From: Acidobacteriota bacterium
GTDB taxonomy: Bacteria; Acidobacteriota; Terriglobia; UBA7540
DNA: 13,183 bases
Direction of reading: 5' to 3'
Assembly (NCBI GenBank): GCA_021827245.1
Contig: JAKAWN010000170.1
Coordinates: forward strand, 1 to 13,183
The notes below the pieces were generated by a model. The model saw only the letters and a list, made by a program, of their open reading frames with translations, did no database searches and was not told the origin of the DNA. Numbering within the stretch: the stretch's first letter is position 1; every line of letters starts with the position of its first letter. Position numbers and translations under genes: made by a program. Positions 1 through 6,355 of the stretch are shown in pieces.

Positions 1-34
1 GCACCTCTACCCGGTTCAACTCCCTCTTGCTCAT
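1..34 (-). CDS. Transposase N-terminus (partial)
   Basis: An ATG at 34-32 opens a frame reading MSKRELNRVEV before the window ends. This matches my memory of the N-terminus of ISNCY-family transposases, whose first part is a helix-turn-helix DNA-binding region followed by an integrase-like DDE domain; neither domain is in view. GGAG lies directly against the ATG, and an AAGGAGG core sits about 20 nt upstream (61-55) inside a hairpin. Only 11 codons are visible, so it cannot be told whether the transposase is intact. Confidence 0.6.
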   Translation of the reverse strand, partial: MSKRELNRVEV

Positions 35-51
35 CTCCGTTCGCCCCAATC

Positions 52-71
52 TGACCTCCTTCCGGAGGTCA
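52..71 (-). promoter_or_regulatory. Hairpin enclosing an SD-like sequence ahead of the transposase
   Basis: TGACCTCC (52-59) and GGAGGTCA (64-71) form a perfect 8-bp inverted repeat with a 4-base loop. On the minus strand, the transposase's sense strand, the loop and one arm contain AAGGAGG (61-55), about 20 nt from the start codon. In several IS families such hairpins hide the ribosome binding site on read-through transcripts entering from outside. That role here is inference, because the SD-start spacing is long and a GGAG also touches the ATG. Confidence 0.4.
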
Positions 72-75
72 CATT

Positions 76-119
76 AGGGGACATTTCTATCGAGCACAAA
101 AGGGGACATTATCATCGAG
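76..119. repeat. Tandem 25-bp-spaced subrepeats at the IS terminus
   Basis: Two copies of a 19-base unit lie at 76-94 and 101-119, both starting AGGGGACATT and ending ATCGAG, with 16 of 19 positions identical and a period of 25 bp. Repeated units within an IS end typically act as transposase binding sites; that role is inferred. They sit between the outer edge and the transposase start. Confidence 0.7.
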
Positions 120-180
120 GTACAACACTGTTATTTTATGATCCCGCCGCACGCCCATCTTACATGATTGTGCCGAGGTT

Positions 181-801
181 TCATTTCGCTGGCTTCCGAA
201 AGATGACGCAATAATTGTTATTGGGCCAGTCGGCGGGTTGGGCGACCACCTGGAAACCGCCGCGCGTCAGTTCCTGGATCAGGATTTCTTTCGGCATGCC
301 GTGGCCGCCGCGGTTGGCGGGCATGCCTTCTGCGGGCGGCATCCACGCGCGGGGCGCAAAGTCGATCACGGCTAACAGTCCGCCAGGTTTCAGAGACTGG
401 AAGAGGCTGGCATCCATCTTCTGGGGCTCAGTGAAGTGGTGATAGACACGCCGCATGTAGATCGAATCGCAGCACTCATGCGGCAGGTTGGTTCCCGCCT
501 GCGAGCCTTCAATTACCGTGATGTTGTGGAATTGGGAATCGGCGGCAAGGTCTTTCAGGTGCTCGAGTTTCCGCCGGCTCACTTCGGTGGTATAAACGTG
601 GCCTGTCGGTCCTACGCGCTCCGCCGCGTCGATGGTCATCTGGCCCACCCCCGCGCCGATTTCCCCCACCACGCTGCCGGCATGCCAATCCAACAGCCTG
701 GCCAGCCGCGCAGACTCCGCACGATAACCCTGCCCACATACGGGAAGGGTAATGGCCGAGAGTATCAGCGCAACAAGCAGCAGCTTGTGCTTCGATTTCA
801 T
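181..801 (-). CDS. Exported class I SAM-dependent methyltransferase
   Basis: A 206-residue protein (from the ATG) with a basic n-region and a hydrophobic stretch (KLLLVALILSAITLPV), as in a Sec signal peptide. This is followed by a compact class I methyltransferase fold. Motif I, GEIGAGVG, lies around residues 46-53, with an acidic Glu about 20 residues later at the end of the second strand (YTTEVS). LKPGGLLAVIDF near residues 137-148 is the usual post-motif III strand. The signal ends LPVCG, a poor lipobox, so a soluble periplasmic protein is more likely than a lipoprotein. The substrate is unknown. I chose ATG 801 because AGGTG sits about 4 nt upstream; GTG 807 in the same frame would overlap that SD. 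Similar short signal-bearing methyltransferases occur in Acidobacteriota by my recollection. The fold is sure; export and start are less so. Confidence 0.85.
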   Translation of the reverse strand: MKSKHKLLLVALILSAITLPVCGQGYRAESARLARLLDWHAGSVVGEIGAGVGQMTIDAAERVGPTGHVYTTEVSRRKLEHLKDLAADSQFHNITVIEGSQAGTNLPHECCDSIYMRRVYHHFTEPQKMDASLFQSLKPGGLLAVIDFAPRAWMPPAEGMPANRGGHGMPKEILIQELTRGGFQVVAQPADWPNNNYCVIFRKPAK

Positions 802-878
802 AGGCACCTATTGGGCGCGATTATACCCGTTCGATCCGCGGCGAACCATGGCAAATTCTAACCTGCGGTCACGCTGTA

Positions 879-902
879 GCGCCGGGCTTCAGCCCGGTAC
901 GC
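879..902. repeat. REP-like GC-rich palindrome
   Basis: CCGGGCT (882-888) and AGCCCGG (891-897) form a perfect inverted repeat. It extends through GCG (879-881) pairing with CGC (900-902) across a 2-base bulge. It sits 5 bp past the stop codon of the upstream hydrolase gene and has no T-run on either strand, so it is not a standard intrinsic terminator. The core resembles short interspersed palindromes that I recall as common in acidobacterial genomes; copy number cannot be tested here. It might stabilise the 3' end of the hydrolase mRNA. Confidence 0.5.
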
Positions 903-906
903 CACC

Positions 907-3540
907 TTACAACAGCGTAATCGAGTAGTACTTCTCCGGTGCGCCCGCGGGCGCGGTCAGCGTTTGGCTGCCGTCAGGACCCCTGAATTCTGCGGAGACG
1001 TAATACTCGAGGAGCGGCGCGTCGGCTTTGCCTCCCTTGATCTCCTTCGCAAAGGTTCGTCTGCCCGCACGTTCCATTGGGAAAACTTGCCATTCTTCCC
1101 CGGCAGCCCGGCGCAGGAACAATTTGGCTTGAGGCACGGATTCTCCGCCGGGCGCCACCGCAAAGATTCGGACTCTTTCGCCCGGCCCCAAGGCCGAGGG
1201 GCGCGTGGGAACGAAGACTCGCGGCTGGACCGTCGCGTCTCTTCTGCGCACTTCCCGGAAAAGAGCTTCCACCTTGGCAGGCAGTTCCCCCAGATACTCT
1301 TTCATCGACAGGCGCAGGCGTATCAGCGCCAGTCTTTCAAACTTGTTGTGAACGGAAGCCAAGGCGCCCTGCTCATTCCGTTCGCTCACCATCTGCTGGT
1401 AAGTCAACAACGCCTCTCGAACCTGCGGCGCAAGCTGCTTCCAAAGCGGTACTCCTTCGTCCACCACCTTCTGCTTTGCTTCGGCCGCTTTGCCGCCCTT
1501 TTTCAAGGGCTGTGCCTCCTGCAAGACCTTGTGAAGGTGCGAAGCCAATATCCACGATTGCGAATAAGGAACAAGAAATTCGACGTAGCGGGCCAGATAA
1601 TCCAGCCGCTCGCGTTCCGCCAGGCTCGCCGCCCCATTGGTCACCGCTCGAAGCTGCCGTGCTACTTTGGCCTGAGAAACCAGAACATTTTCAGGCGGTT
1701 CGTAGCCCGCCCAGAACTCGAAAGCCTCGCTGTAGTCGCCCGCGTAAGCGTGGATCTGATGATGGCCGTCCACGATCTTTCCGGTAAAGGAATTCAAGAT
1801 CAACCGGTCGCGGTCTGTCACGTTCAGGATGTCACCGAGTTCCTTCGCGCGCGGACCCTCGGCCTGCACGGTCGCAAACGCCTGGAAGAATTCAGCGGGT
1901 TCGAGCGTCCGGTTCCACGAGGCTCGTGATTGGAATCCCGCATCGCAGTTCATCATGCGATTCCGCCAGTGAATCCCTAGCACGCCCTGGCACCCATATT
2001 TCTCGGCCAGGTCAATATCGCGTTTTCCCCGATGGACGTGGAACTGCGGAAGCCACATCGCCGGGTCGTCTTCCAGCCACGGAATGGGCCACCGCTCGCG
2101 CTCTCCGAGCTTGCCGTATTCCTCACTCACCGGGTCCCATCCGAGATTGTCGTTCAGCGAAGTGAAGATGACGTCCTGCGGCAGTTCCTTATGAAACTGC
2201 GCGAAGTGTCGAACCACGCCACCCCATCCGGAAATAACCAGCCGCTTGTCCGGTGCGTGCCGCTTGAGGAACTCGTAGGCCTGCTTGTAAGGCGTGACGG
2301 AGAGCGGCACGTGCTCCTTTTGGCTTGCCCAGTTCATCGTCTCGTCCTCCCACAGCCAGACGTAATCCACGGTGGGATAAGCTTCCAGCAGGCTTCCCAG
2401 GCGGGCTTCCAGAATGTCCCGCGCGGCCACGGTTTCGGGATCGATGCGGGGCCCGGGTACTTTGGGATTTGGGCTGACGTAATGCGCCTCCGGCGGCGTG
2501 GCGCGATAGATCTCGTCGGGAATCTGGTAGGGTTCAAACCCGACACCGGTCCGGATGCCCAGTTTCTTCGCGTACTTGAAGGCCTCACCCCACAATTGCT
2601 GCGCAAACTTCTCGTCTTCCCAGCAACTGGTGGCGCGCGTCGTGGCTTCGGAGCCGAAAACGTCGCCGGCAAAATAATCCGGGGCACCCATACCGTAGTG
2701 AGAAGTTTTTTCGGGAATACAGCCCCAACGGTTGGTCGCCGTCGTATCCGTGTAAGCCAGGTGGCCGACGCCGGCGTATTCAAACGAGAGAAAGGACTCG
2801 GTCCACTGGTTGGGGCTGGAATAAACGTGGATGCCCAGCGTGTTGAAGCGCATCCGCAGCATCGCTTCCAGGTAGGCGCGGTGTTCCTCGCGGTTGTAGA
2901 CCGTGATGCAGTTCAGAAAGTCGGGCCAGGGCAGCAGCCCTCGAGTCTTGAAGCGCGGCTGTGCCTGCCAGGGGTGATTCAACGGAGGCAGATTCAAGTC
3001 CCGCGCCGGCTGCAAAGGGTATACGTCGCCATCCAGGCCAAAGAACGCGCCCTGGTGCTCCAGGAAATCAAAGACCGCGTAGAGAATTGCTTGGCCTGTC
3101 GCACCCGTCAGGCGAACCTGCGCTCCTTGCCCTGGAATCACCTCTCGGGCGATTTCGTATGCTTCGGGATCTTTGAATGCCTCTCGATTGACCCGCAGGA
3201 CAAAGACCAGATCGTCGTCCTCCGGTTCTGCTCCTGATCCTACCGCCTGGATCGGCGGGCGGGCTAGCCCCAGCCTGCGCAGGCCCCGAGCCAGTTCCTT
3301 GCTGGCCAGCCGCTCCTGAAAGTTTGCATTAACCGGAGCTAAAATCCAGGCTTTGCGGTTTGTCCCCACCGCGAAATTCATACTGAGTCGGCCGTTGTCG
3401 ACGATCGCTGCGGTGCTTGATCCTTGCTCGGAGGTTCGCGCCGCATGACCGCTTCCCGAGGGATAGATCGATCCGGCCCCCAAAAGCGCCGCGGACCCTT
3501 GCAGAAATTCCCGCCGGTCAATGCCTCTTCTTCGTTTCAC
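907..3540 (-). CDS. Tat-exported alpha-glucuronidase-like glycoside hydrolase
   Basis: 877 residues. The N-terminus has a twin-arginine signal (DRREFLQG, residues 8-15, then a hydrophobic stretch and GHAA near 31-34), so the enzyme is predicted to be exported folded. Residues ~60-185 look like the alpha/beta domain found before the catalytic barrel in GH67 and GH20 enzymes (ILAPVNANFQERLASKELARGL; RLTGATGQAILYAVFDFLE). A TIM-barrel-like part follows from about 195 to 560 (RMRFNTLGIHVY, GIRTGVGFEPYQ, VDYVWLWEDE, GVLGIHWR). E398 or E400 in WLWEDE are candidate acids. Residues ~600-770 are mostly helical, and the last 100 look like a beta-rich accessory domain. A role in plant or microbial polysaccharide breakdown is inferred, and the substrate is not readable. 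The GTG start is supported by GAGGAG 6 nt upstream. A diverged alpha-glucuronidase-like or DUF4838-type family is possible. Confidence 0.7.
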   Translation of the reverse strand: MKRRRGIDRREFLQGSAALLGAGSIYPSGSGHAARTSEQGSSTAAIVDNGRLSMNFAVGTNRKAWILAPVNANFQERLASKELARGLRRLGLARPPIQAVGSGAEPEDDDLVFVLRVNREAFKDPEAYEIAREVIPGQGAQVRLTGATGQAILYAVFDFLEHQGAFFGLDGDVYPLQPARDLNLPPLNHPWQAQPRFKTRGLLPWPDFLNCITVYNREEHRAYLEAMLRMRFNTLGIHVYSSPNQWTESFLSFEYAGVGHLAYTDTTATNRWGCIPEKTSHYGMGAPDYFAGDVFGSEATTRATSCWEDEKFAQQLWGEAFKYAKKLGIRTGVGFEPYQIPDEIYRATPPEAHYVSPNPKVPGPRIDPETVAARDILEARLGSLLEAYPTVDYVWLWEDETMNWASQKEHVPLSVTPYKQAYEFLKRHAPDKRLVISGWGGVVRHFAQFHKELPQDVIFTSLNDNLGWDPVSEEYGKLGERERWPIPWLEDDPAMWLPQFHVHRGKRDIDLAEKYGCQGVLGIHWRNRMMNCDAGFQSRASWNRTLEPAEFFQAFATVQAEGPRAKELGDILNVTDRDRLILNSFTGKIVDGHHQIHAYAGDYSEAFEFWAGYEPPENVLVSQAKVARQLRAVTNGAASLAERERLDYLARYVEFLVPYSQSWILASHLHKVLQEAQPLKKGGKAAEAKQKVVDEGVPLWKQLAPQVREALLTYQQMVSERNEQGALASVHNKFERLALIRLRLSMKEYLGELPAKVEALFREVRRRDATVQPRVFVPTRPSALGPGERVRIFAVAPGGESVPQAKLFLRRAAGEEWQVFPMERAGRRTFAKEIKGGKADAPLLEYYVSAEFRGPDGSQTLTAPAGAPEKYYSITLL

Positions 3541-3630
3541 CGTTGGCTCCTCAATATGTATTGTTAAGGCTCACGGATGTGATGAGTGACGCCTTGTCTC
3601 GATCCGTATTGCACACGGAAGATTCTCAGA

Positions 3631-3681
3631 GGCAGGCCACACCCTGCTGTGGGACTTTGCGCTCTCAAACTTGCGCCTGCC
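3631..3681. other. Possible three-way-junction structure between the peptidase and hydrolase genes
   Basis: The 184-bp gap at 3541-3724 has no convincing gene or T-run terminator. Within it GGCAGG (3631-3636) pairs with CCTGCC (3676-3681). It encloses two small hairpins, CCACA/TGTGG (3637-3641 with 3648-3652) and GCGC/GCGC (3659-3662 with 3673-3676, sharing one base with the outer stem). It could be a 3' end of the peptidase transcript, part of the hydrolase leader, or chance in GC-rich DNA. Confidence 0.25.
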
Positions 3682-3724
3682 GGCACCCATGGCAAACGAT
3701 GATAGCACGAGCACGGACGGCTGT

Positions 3725-5323
3725 TTACTGCTTGCTCGAGGCTTGTGCGATGAACCGGTTGATGTTTCGACAGAGCACAGGCAGAACCTTCGGGTTGAGA
3801 TAAAGCATGTGCCCGCAATGGTAGTAGTCCGTCGTAATGCGCTTCCAGGCGCCTTTCGGCAGCGGCGCCTGACGCAGCGTGTAAAGCGTTGCAAAGAACG
3901 GAGTCGCCATGTCGAAGTATCCGTTGTTGTCCATAAGTTCCAGCCCCGCATCGTTATCCATGGCACGGGCCAGCGCCGGCGCAACATTCAAATACATAGA
4001 ACCTTCACCCAGTAGCATCTGCACGGGCGGATTGTATTTCCAGTCCCATGCGTTGTTCACCTTAAAACTCATCTGGATGTAATGGTGCGTGCTGTGGTAA
4101 TTCAGTTTGCGCTCGAGATAATCATTAAAGCTGGCGGTCAGCGCACCCTCGGTAGCGCTGGTGACGGCGCCCACGCCGCTGGGGCTGTTAAAGGGGACCA
4201 GCGGCTGCAGCTCGTCGAGCGTGTACCGCGAATCGTAGCGGCCCGTCAGCTCATCCGCCGAGCCCAGGAGGCGGCGTCGGAACACCCGCAGGGAGACGCG
4301 CAGGTTCGCCTTCAGCCACAGCGATTCCGGCAGGCCCGTCAGCGACGAAAGTTGCTTGGCGATGGAATCGCGCTCTGTTTCACTCAGTGCCGAGCCCTTG
4401 AACAGCGCCGTCGCGTAGGGTCCGGCGGCAAAGGCCTCCGCCTTCTTTACCAGATCGGGCAGGCTCTTCGGCTCCGGATTCAGCCGGTGGTGGTACCAGG
4501 CGGTTGTCGCGTAAGAAGGTAGATAAAGTATGTAGGGCAGGTCGTTGCCAGGCGCAAAAGTGATGGTGGGAAAATTGAGCACGGTCGAGCAGAGGATCAC
4601 CCCGTTCAGGTAAATGCCGTGCTGGATCAGGTCGTTGGCCAGCACCGCCGAGCGCGTGGTGCCGTAGCTTTCGCCCAGCAGGAACTTGGGCGAGCCCCAG
4701 CGGCTGTATTTTGAAATGTACTGTTCGATGAACTGGGTGAAAGCCTGGCCGTCCTGCTTGACGCCGTAAAACATCTTGGGCGTTCCGTGCGGAGGCAGCA
4801 CGCGGCTGTAGCCGGTGCCGACGGCGTCAATGAAGACCAGATCCGTCGTCGCCAGCAGCGTCATGGGATTCTGCTCCATCTTGTAGGGTGGGCGAACCGC
4901 GATGGTGCTTCCAGGCTGCGGCCAGATAATCCGTCGCGGACCAAAACCGCCGACATCTACCAGTGCCGAGGCCGCCCCCGGCCCACCGTTATAGCTGAAT
5001 GTTATCGGCCGGGTAGCCGGATCGCTGACGCCATCTTTGGTGTAAGCGACATAGAACATCTTCGCCGTCGGCTGATCCTTGGCGTCATGCAGGATGATGG
5101 TTCCGGCCGTCGCCGTGTACGGGATGGTCTGGCCGTTGATTTCCACCGTATGACGGGTCGAAACCTCGCGGGCCTTTGGCTTCTTCTCTGGCTTCCCTTC
5201 CGCCTTTTCATTCCTCATTGCGCTCGCTTCGGCTTTGGCCGTCGGCTTGGGCGCTTTCTGTTGGGCCATCCCCCAACAAGGAATGCTCATGGTCATGATC
5301 AAACACCACAGAACTGCACGCAT
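3725..5323 (-). CDS. Secreted S10 serine carboxypeptidase-like protein
   Basis: 532 residues. A signal peptide (1-20, ending GMA before QQ) is followed by a Lys/Ala/Glu-rich linker to about residue 55, then an alpha/beta-hydrolase of peptidase family S10. The full triad is visible: Ser219 in GESYG, Asp471 in GYFDMATPF and His505 in CGHMLY. The oxyanion-hole motif NGGPGA (112-117) and the strand LVFIDAVGTGYSR (162-174) are also typical. Known S10 enzymes cleave C-terminal residues from peptides at acidic pH, outside the cytoplasm or in vacuoles; scavenging of extracellular peptides is inferred. The start is firm: GGAGGAG lies 6 nt before the ATG. The gene begins divergently from the rimP operon and lies 184 bp upstream of the hydrolase gene. 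No key residue is missing. Confidence 0.93.
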   Translation of the reverse strand: MRAVLWCLIMTMSIPCWGMAQQKAPKPTAKAEASAMRNEKAEGKPEKKPKAREVSTRHTVEINGQTIPYTATAGTIILHDAKDQPTAKMFYVAYTKDGVSDPATRPITFSYNGGPGAASALVDVGGFGPRRIIWPQPGSTIAVRPPYKMEQNPMTLLATTDLVFIDAVGTGYSRVLPPHGTPKMFYGVKQDGQAFTQFIEQYISKYSRWGSPKFLLGESYGTTRSAVLANDLIQHGIYLNGVILCSTVLNFPTITFAPGNDLPYILYLPSYATTAWYHHRLNPEPKSLPDLVKKAEAFAAGPYATALFKGSALSETERDSIAKQLSSLTGLPESLWLKANLRVSLRVFRRRLLGSADELTGRYDSRYTLDELQPLVPFNSPSGVGAVTSATEGALTASFNDYLERKLNYHSTHHYIQMSFKVNNAWDWKYNPPVQMLLGEGSMYLNVAPALARAMDNDAGLELMDNNGYFDMATPFFATLYTLRQAPLPKGAWKRITTDYYHCGHMLYLNPKVLPVLCRNINRFIAQASSKQ

Positions 5324-5359
5324 GAAAAGCTCCTCCGTCTTGACTTATGATTCGGGAGT

Positions 5360-5388
5360 TCCATAAACAGTTTTCCGGAAATCGCCAA
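5360..5388 (-). promoter_or_regulatory. Weak candidate promoter for the S10 gene
   Basis: On the minus strand TTGGCG (5388-5383) and TATGGA (5365-5360) are separated by 17 bp. The predicted transcript start is about 30 nt before the peptidase ATG. The -10 box is a poor match. The spacer contains the perfect palindrome TTTCCGGAAA (5372-5381), which could be an operator or chance. Confidence 0.3.
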
Positions 5389-5671
5389 GATACAACGTGT
5401 ATCCATGTCCTGGCAAATTTCTTTAAGCGGGATTCTCGATTTTCCTGCCACGAAATGGTGGGTTATTGAGCTTGAATGCTGATGTACGAATAGAGACTTA
5501 AGGGAGCTTGTTTTACTCAATATAGGCTTATTGCATTAGGTTGGCTACGCGATATGTTTTGAACGACCTGGTCGCTTTGCTGATATCGATTTGTCGCGCT
5601 TCTTCTCAACCAGCCGTCGGAAGACAATTGATCCTACCCGAAGTCATGATCAACCCGCGCGGGCCGTTTGC
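5389..5671. other. Divergent intergenic region with no gene seen
   Basis: This stretch between the peptidase promoter region and the rimP promoter is more AT-rich than the surrounding genes. It contains no tRNA and no ORF with an SD. A frame open from TTG 5541 to 5807 has no recognisable protein and covers the rimP promoter and leader hairpin. The only structure noted is a CCCGCGCGGG palindrome at 5654-5663, just upstream of the predicted -35 box. Confidence 0.5.
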
Positions 5672-5700
5672 TTGCGTTGTGGTGTTCGAGGGTCTATACT
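5672..5700 (+). promoter_or_regulatory. Candidate sigma70 promoter of the rimP-truB operon
   Basis: TTGCGT (5672-5677) and TATACT (5695-5700) are separated by exactly 17 bp. The -10 box is a good match and the -35 box is fair. Transcription would begin near 5707, giving a leader of about 105 nt that contains the two structures at 5720-5782. It is the best promoter I find ahead of the operon. Confidence 0.55.
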
Positions 5701-5719
5701 TTTTAAGAGAGAGGTTGCG

Positions 5720-5741
5720 GTGGGCGCAAGCCCACTTTTTT
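5720..5741 (+). terminator. Terminator-like hairpin (attenuator) in the rimP leader
   Basis: GTGGGC (5720-5725) pairs with GCCCAC (5730-5735) around a GCAA tetraloop (GNRA type closed by C-G). Six Ts follow at 5736-5741. This is the layout of an intrinsic terminator. It lies only about 13 nt after the predicted transcription start and 70 nt before rimP, with no gene upstream on this strand to terminate. It is therefore best read as an attenuator within the operon's own leader. NusA, encoded two genes on, is known to stimulate pausing and termination at hairpins, which makes feedback plausible but unproven. Confidence 0.65.
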
Positions 5742-5782
5742 GTTGGGGGAACGGTGTCTATCTGGATGGCCAGACCCTCAAC
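5742..5782 (+). promoter_or_regulatory. Second structured element of the rimP leader
   Basis: GTTGGGGG (5742-5749) pairs along all 8 positions with CCCTCAAC (5775-5782), with one G-U pair. Stacked inside is TCTGG/CCAGA (5761-5765 with 5770-5774) around the loop ATGG, leaving an 11-base one-sided bulge at 5750-5760. It begins right after the T-run of the preceding hairpin. I do not recognise it as a named riboswitch. It may affect rimP translation or mRNA stability. Confidence 0.4.
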
Positions 5783-5810
5783 GGACGGCGAATTATCCCG
5801 TAGCTAACCA

Positions 5811-6269
5811 ATGATTATTGACCTGCAAAAGATCGAAGCCATTGCAGAGCGCGTGGCAGATGGCGAGGGGCTGGCACTTATCGATGTTGAACTCAAGGGA
5901 GGGAGATCAAACCCGCTCCTCAGGGTCTATATCGACAGGCCCGGGGGAGTTTCACACGCGGATTGTGCGCTCGTTAGCGAGCAGATGGGTGCTATTCTTG
6001 ATGTTGAAGACCCTTTTCCGGGAAGTTATGTGTTGGAGGTTTCGTCACCCGGTCTCGACAGAAAGTTGGTGAAGCCTCGGGAGTTTCAATATTTTGCCGG
6101 CCGTCGTGCTCGGGTGGTTGTGAGGGAGCCCGTTGGCGAGCAGAAAGTCTTCGAAGGCAGGCTGGCGGGGCTTGACGAAGGCCGGATCAAAATGGACTTG
6201 GACGATGAAAGGGTTGTGGAGTTGGAGCATTCGAACATTTCGAAAGCTAAGCTCCTGCCGGAATTCTAG
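5811..6269 (+). CDS. rimP: Ribosome maturation factor RimP
   Basis: A 152-residue protein, the usual length for RimP, a cytoplasmic factor that binds the free 30S subunit and promotes assembly around S12. The signature YVLEVSSPGLDRKL (73-86) ends the N-terminal alpha/beta domain (VELKGG, LLRVYIDRPGG, DCALVSEQMG). Residues ~92-152 form the small SH3-like C-terminal barrel (FAGRRARVVVREP ... KMDLDD ... ISKAKLLPEF). It is the first gene of the operon, 86 bp ahead of the nusA start. The start is fixed by an in-frame TAA at 5805-5807 immediately upstream. No SD precedes the ATG (upstream bases are TAGCTAACCA), which is unusual beside the well-marked nusA and rbfA starts and suggests that leader structure matters for translation. 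Confidence 0.95.
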   Translation: MIIDLQKIEAIAERVADGEGLALIDVELKGGRSNPLLRVYIDRPGGVSHADCALVSEQMGAILDVEDPFPGSYVLEVSSPGLDRKLVKPREFQYFAGRRARVVVREPVGEQKVFEGRLAGLDEGRIKMDLDDERVVELEHSNISKAKLLPEF

Positions 6270-6355
6270 TAGGGAAGTGAGTTGATCCGGCAGTGCAGCA
6301 CGACCCAGGGTAATGTTGTCGAGCAGGCGTGGGATACGCAAGCTGGAGGGAAATA

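Larger units (their letters stand above)
1..127 (-). mobile_element. Outer end of an insertion sequence (ISNCY-type), cut by the window edge
   Basis: The left 127 bases read on the minus strand as the 5' end of an insertion sequence: a repeat-bearing terminus, a hairpin, then the start of a transposase that runs off the window. The sequence visible is the element's upstream end; the other end and any target duplication are outside. The outer boundary near 125-127 is my estimate from where the repeat pattern stops. Family assignment (transposases annotated as ISNCY, with an N-terminal helix-turn-helix like IS481) rests on recalled similarity of the first 11 residues and of the GGGGACATT-type terminal repeats. 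The insertion lies about 55 bp downstream of the methyltransferase stop, so it breaks no gene visible here. Confidence 0.7.

Noticed and set aside
964..1929. Plus-strand ORF of 321 codons opposite the hydrolase 3' half
   Set aside because: Same reason: it mirrors the codon pattern of the real gene and shows no family motif or SD.
2032..3237. Long plus-strand ORF of 401 codons opposite the hydrolase gene
   Set aside because: It is antisense to a well-supported Tat-exported protein with its own SD. The translation is low in recognisable structure and rich in Arg/Pro/Gln, as expected of a shadow frame in GC-rich DNA.
5299..5520. Minus-strand 73-codon ORF upstream of the S10 gene
   Set aside because: It overlaps the S10 start and its strong SD, and has no recognisable sequence.
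5600..5800. Possible tRNA ahead of rimP, as metY in E. coli
   Set aside because: No T-loop GTTCRA motif or acceptor-stem pairing was found; the structures present are the short hairpins described.
5541..5807. Plus-strand ORF of 88 codons (TTG start) ending 3 bp before rimP
   Set aside because: It would span the predicted promoter and the terminator-like hairpin, has no SD, and resembles no family. Translational coupling to rimP was considered but is unsupported.
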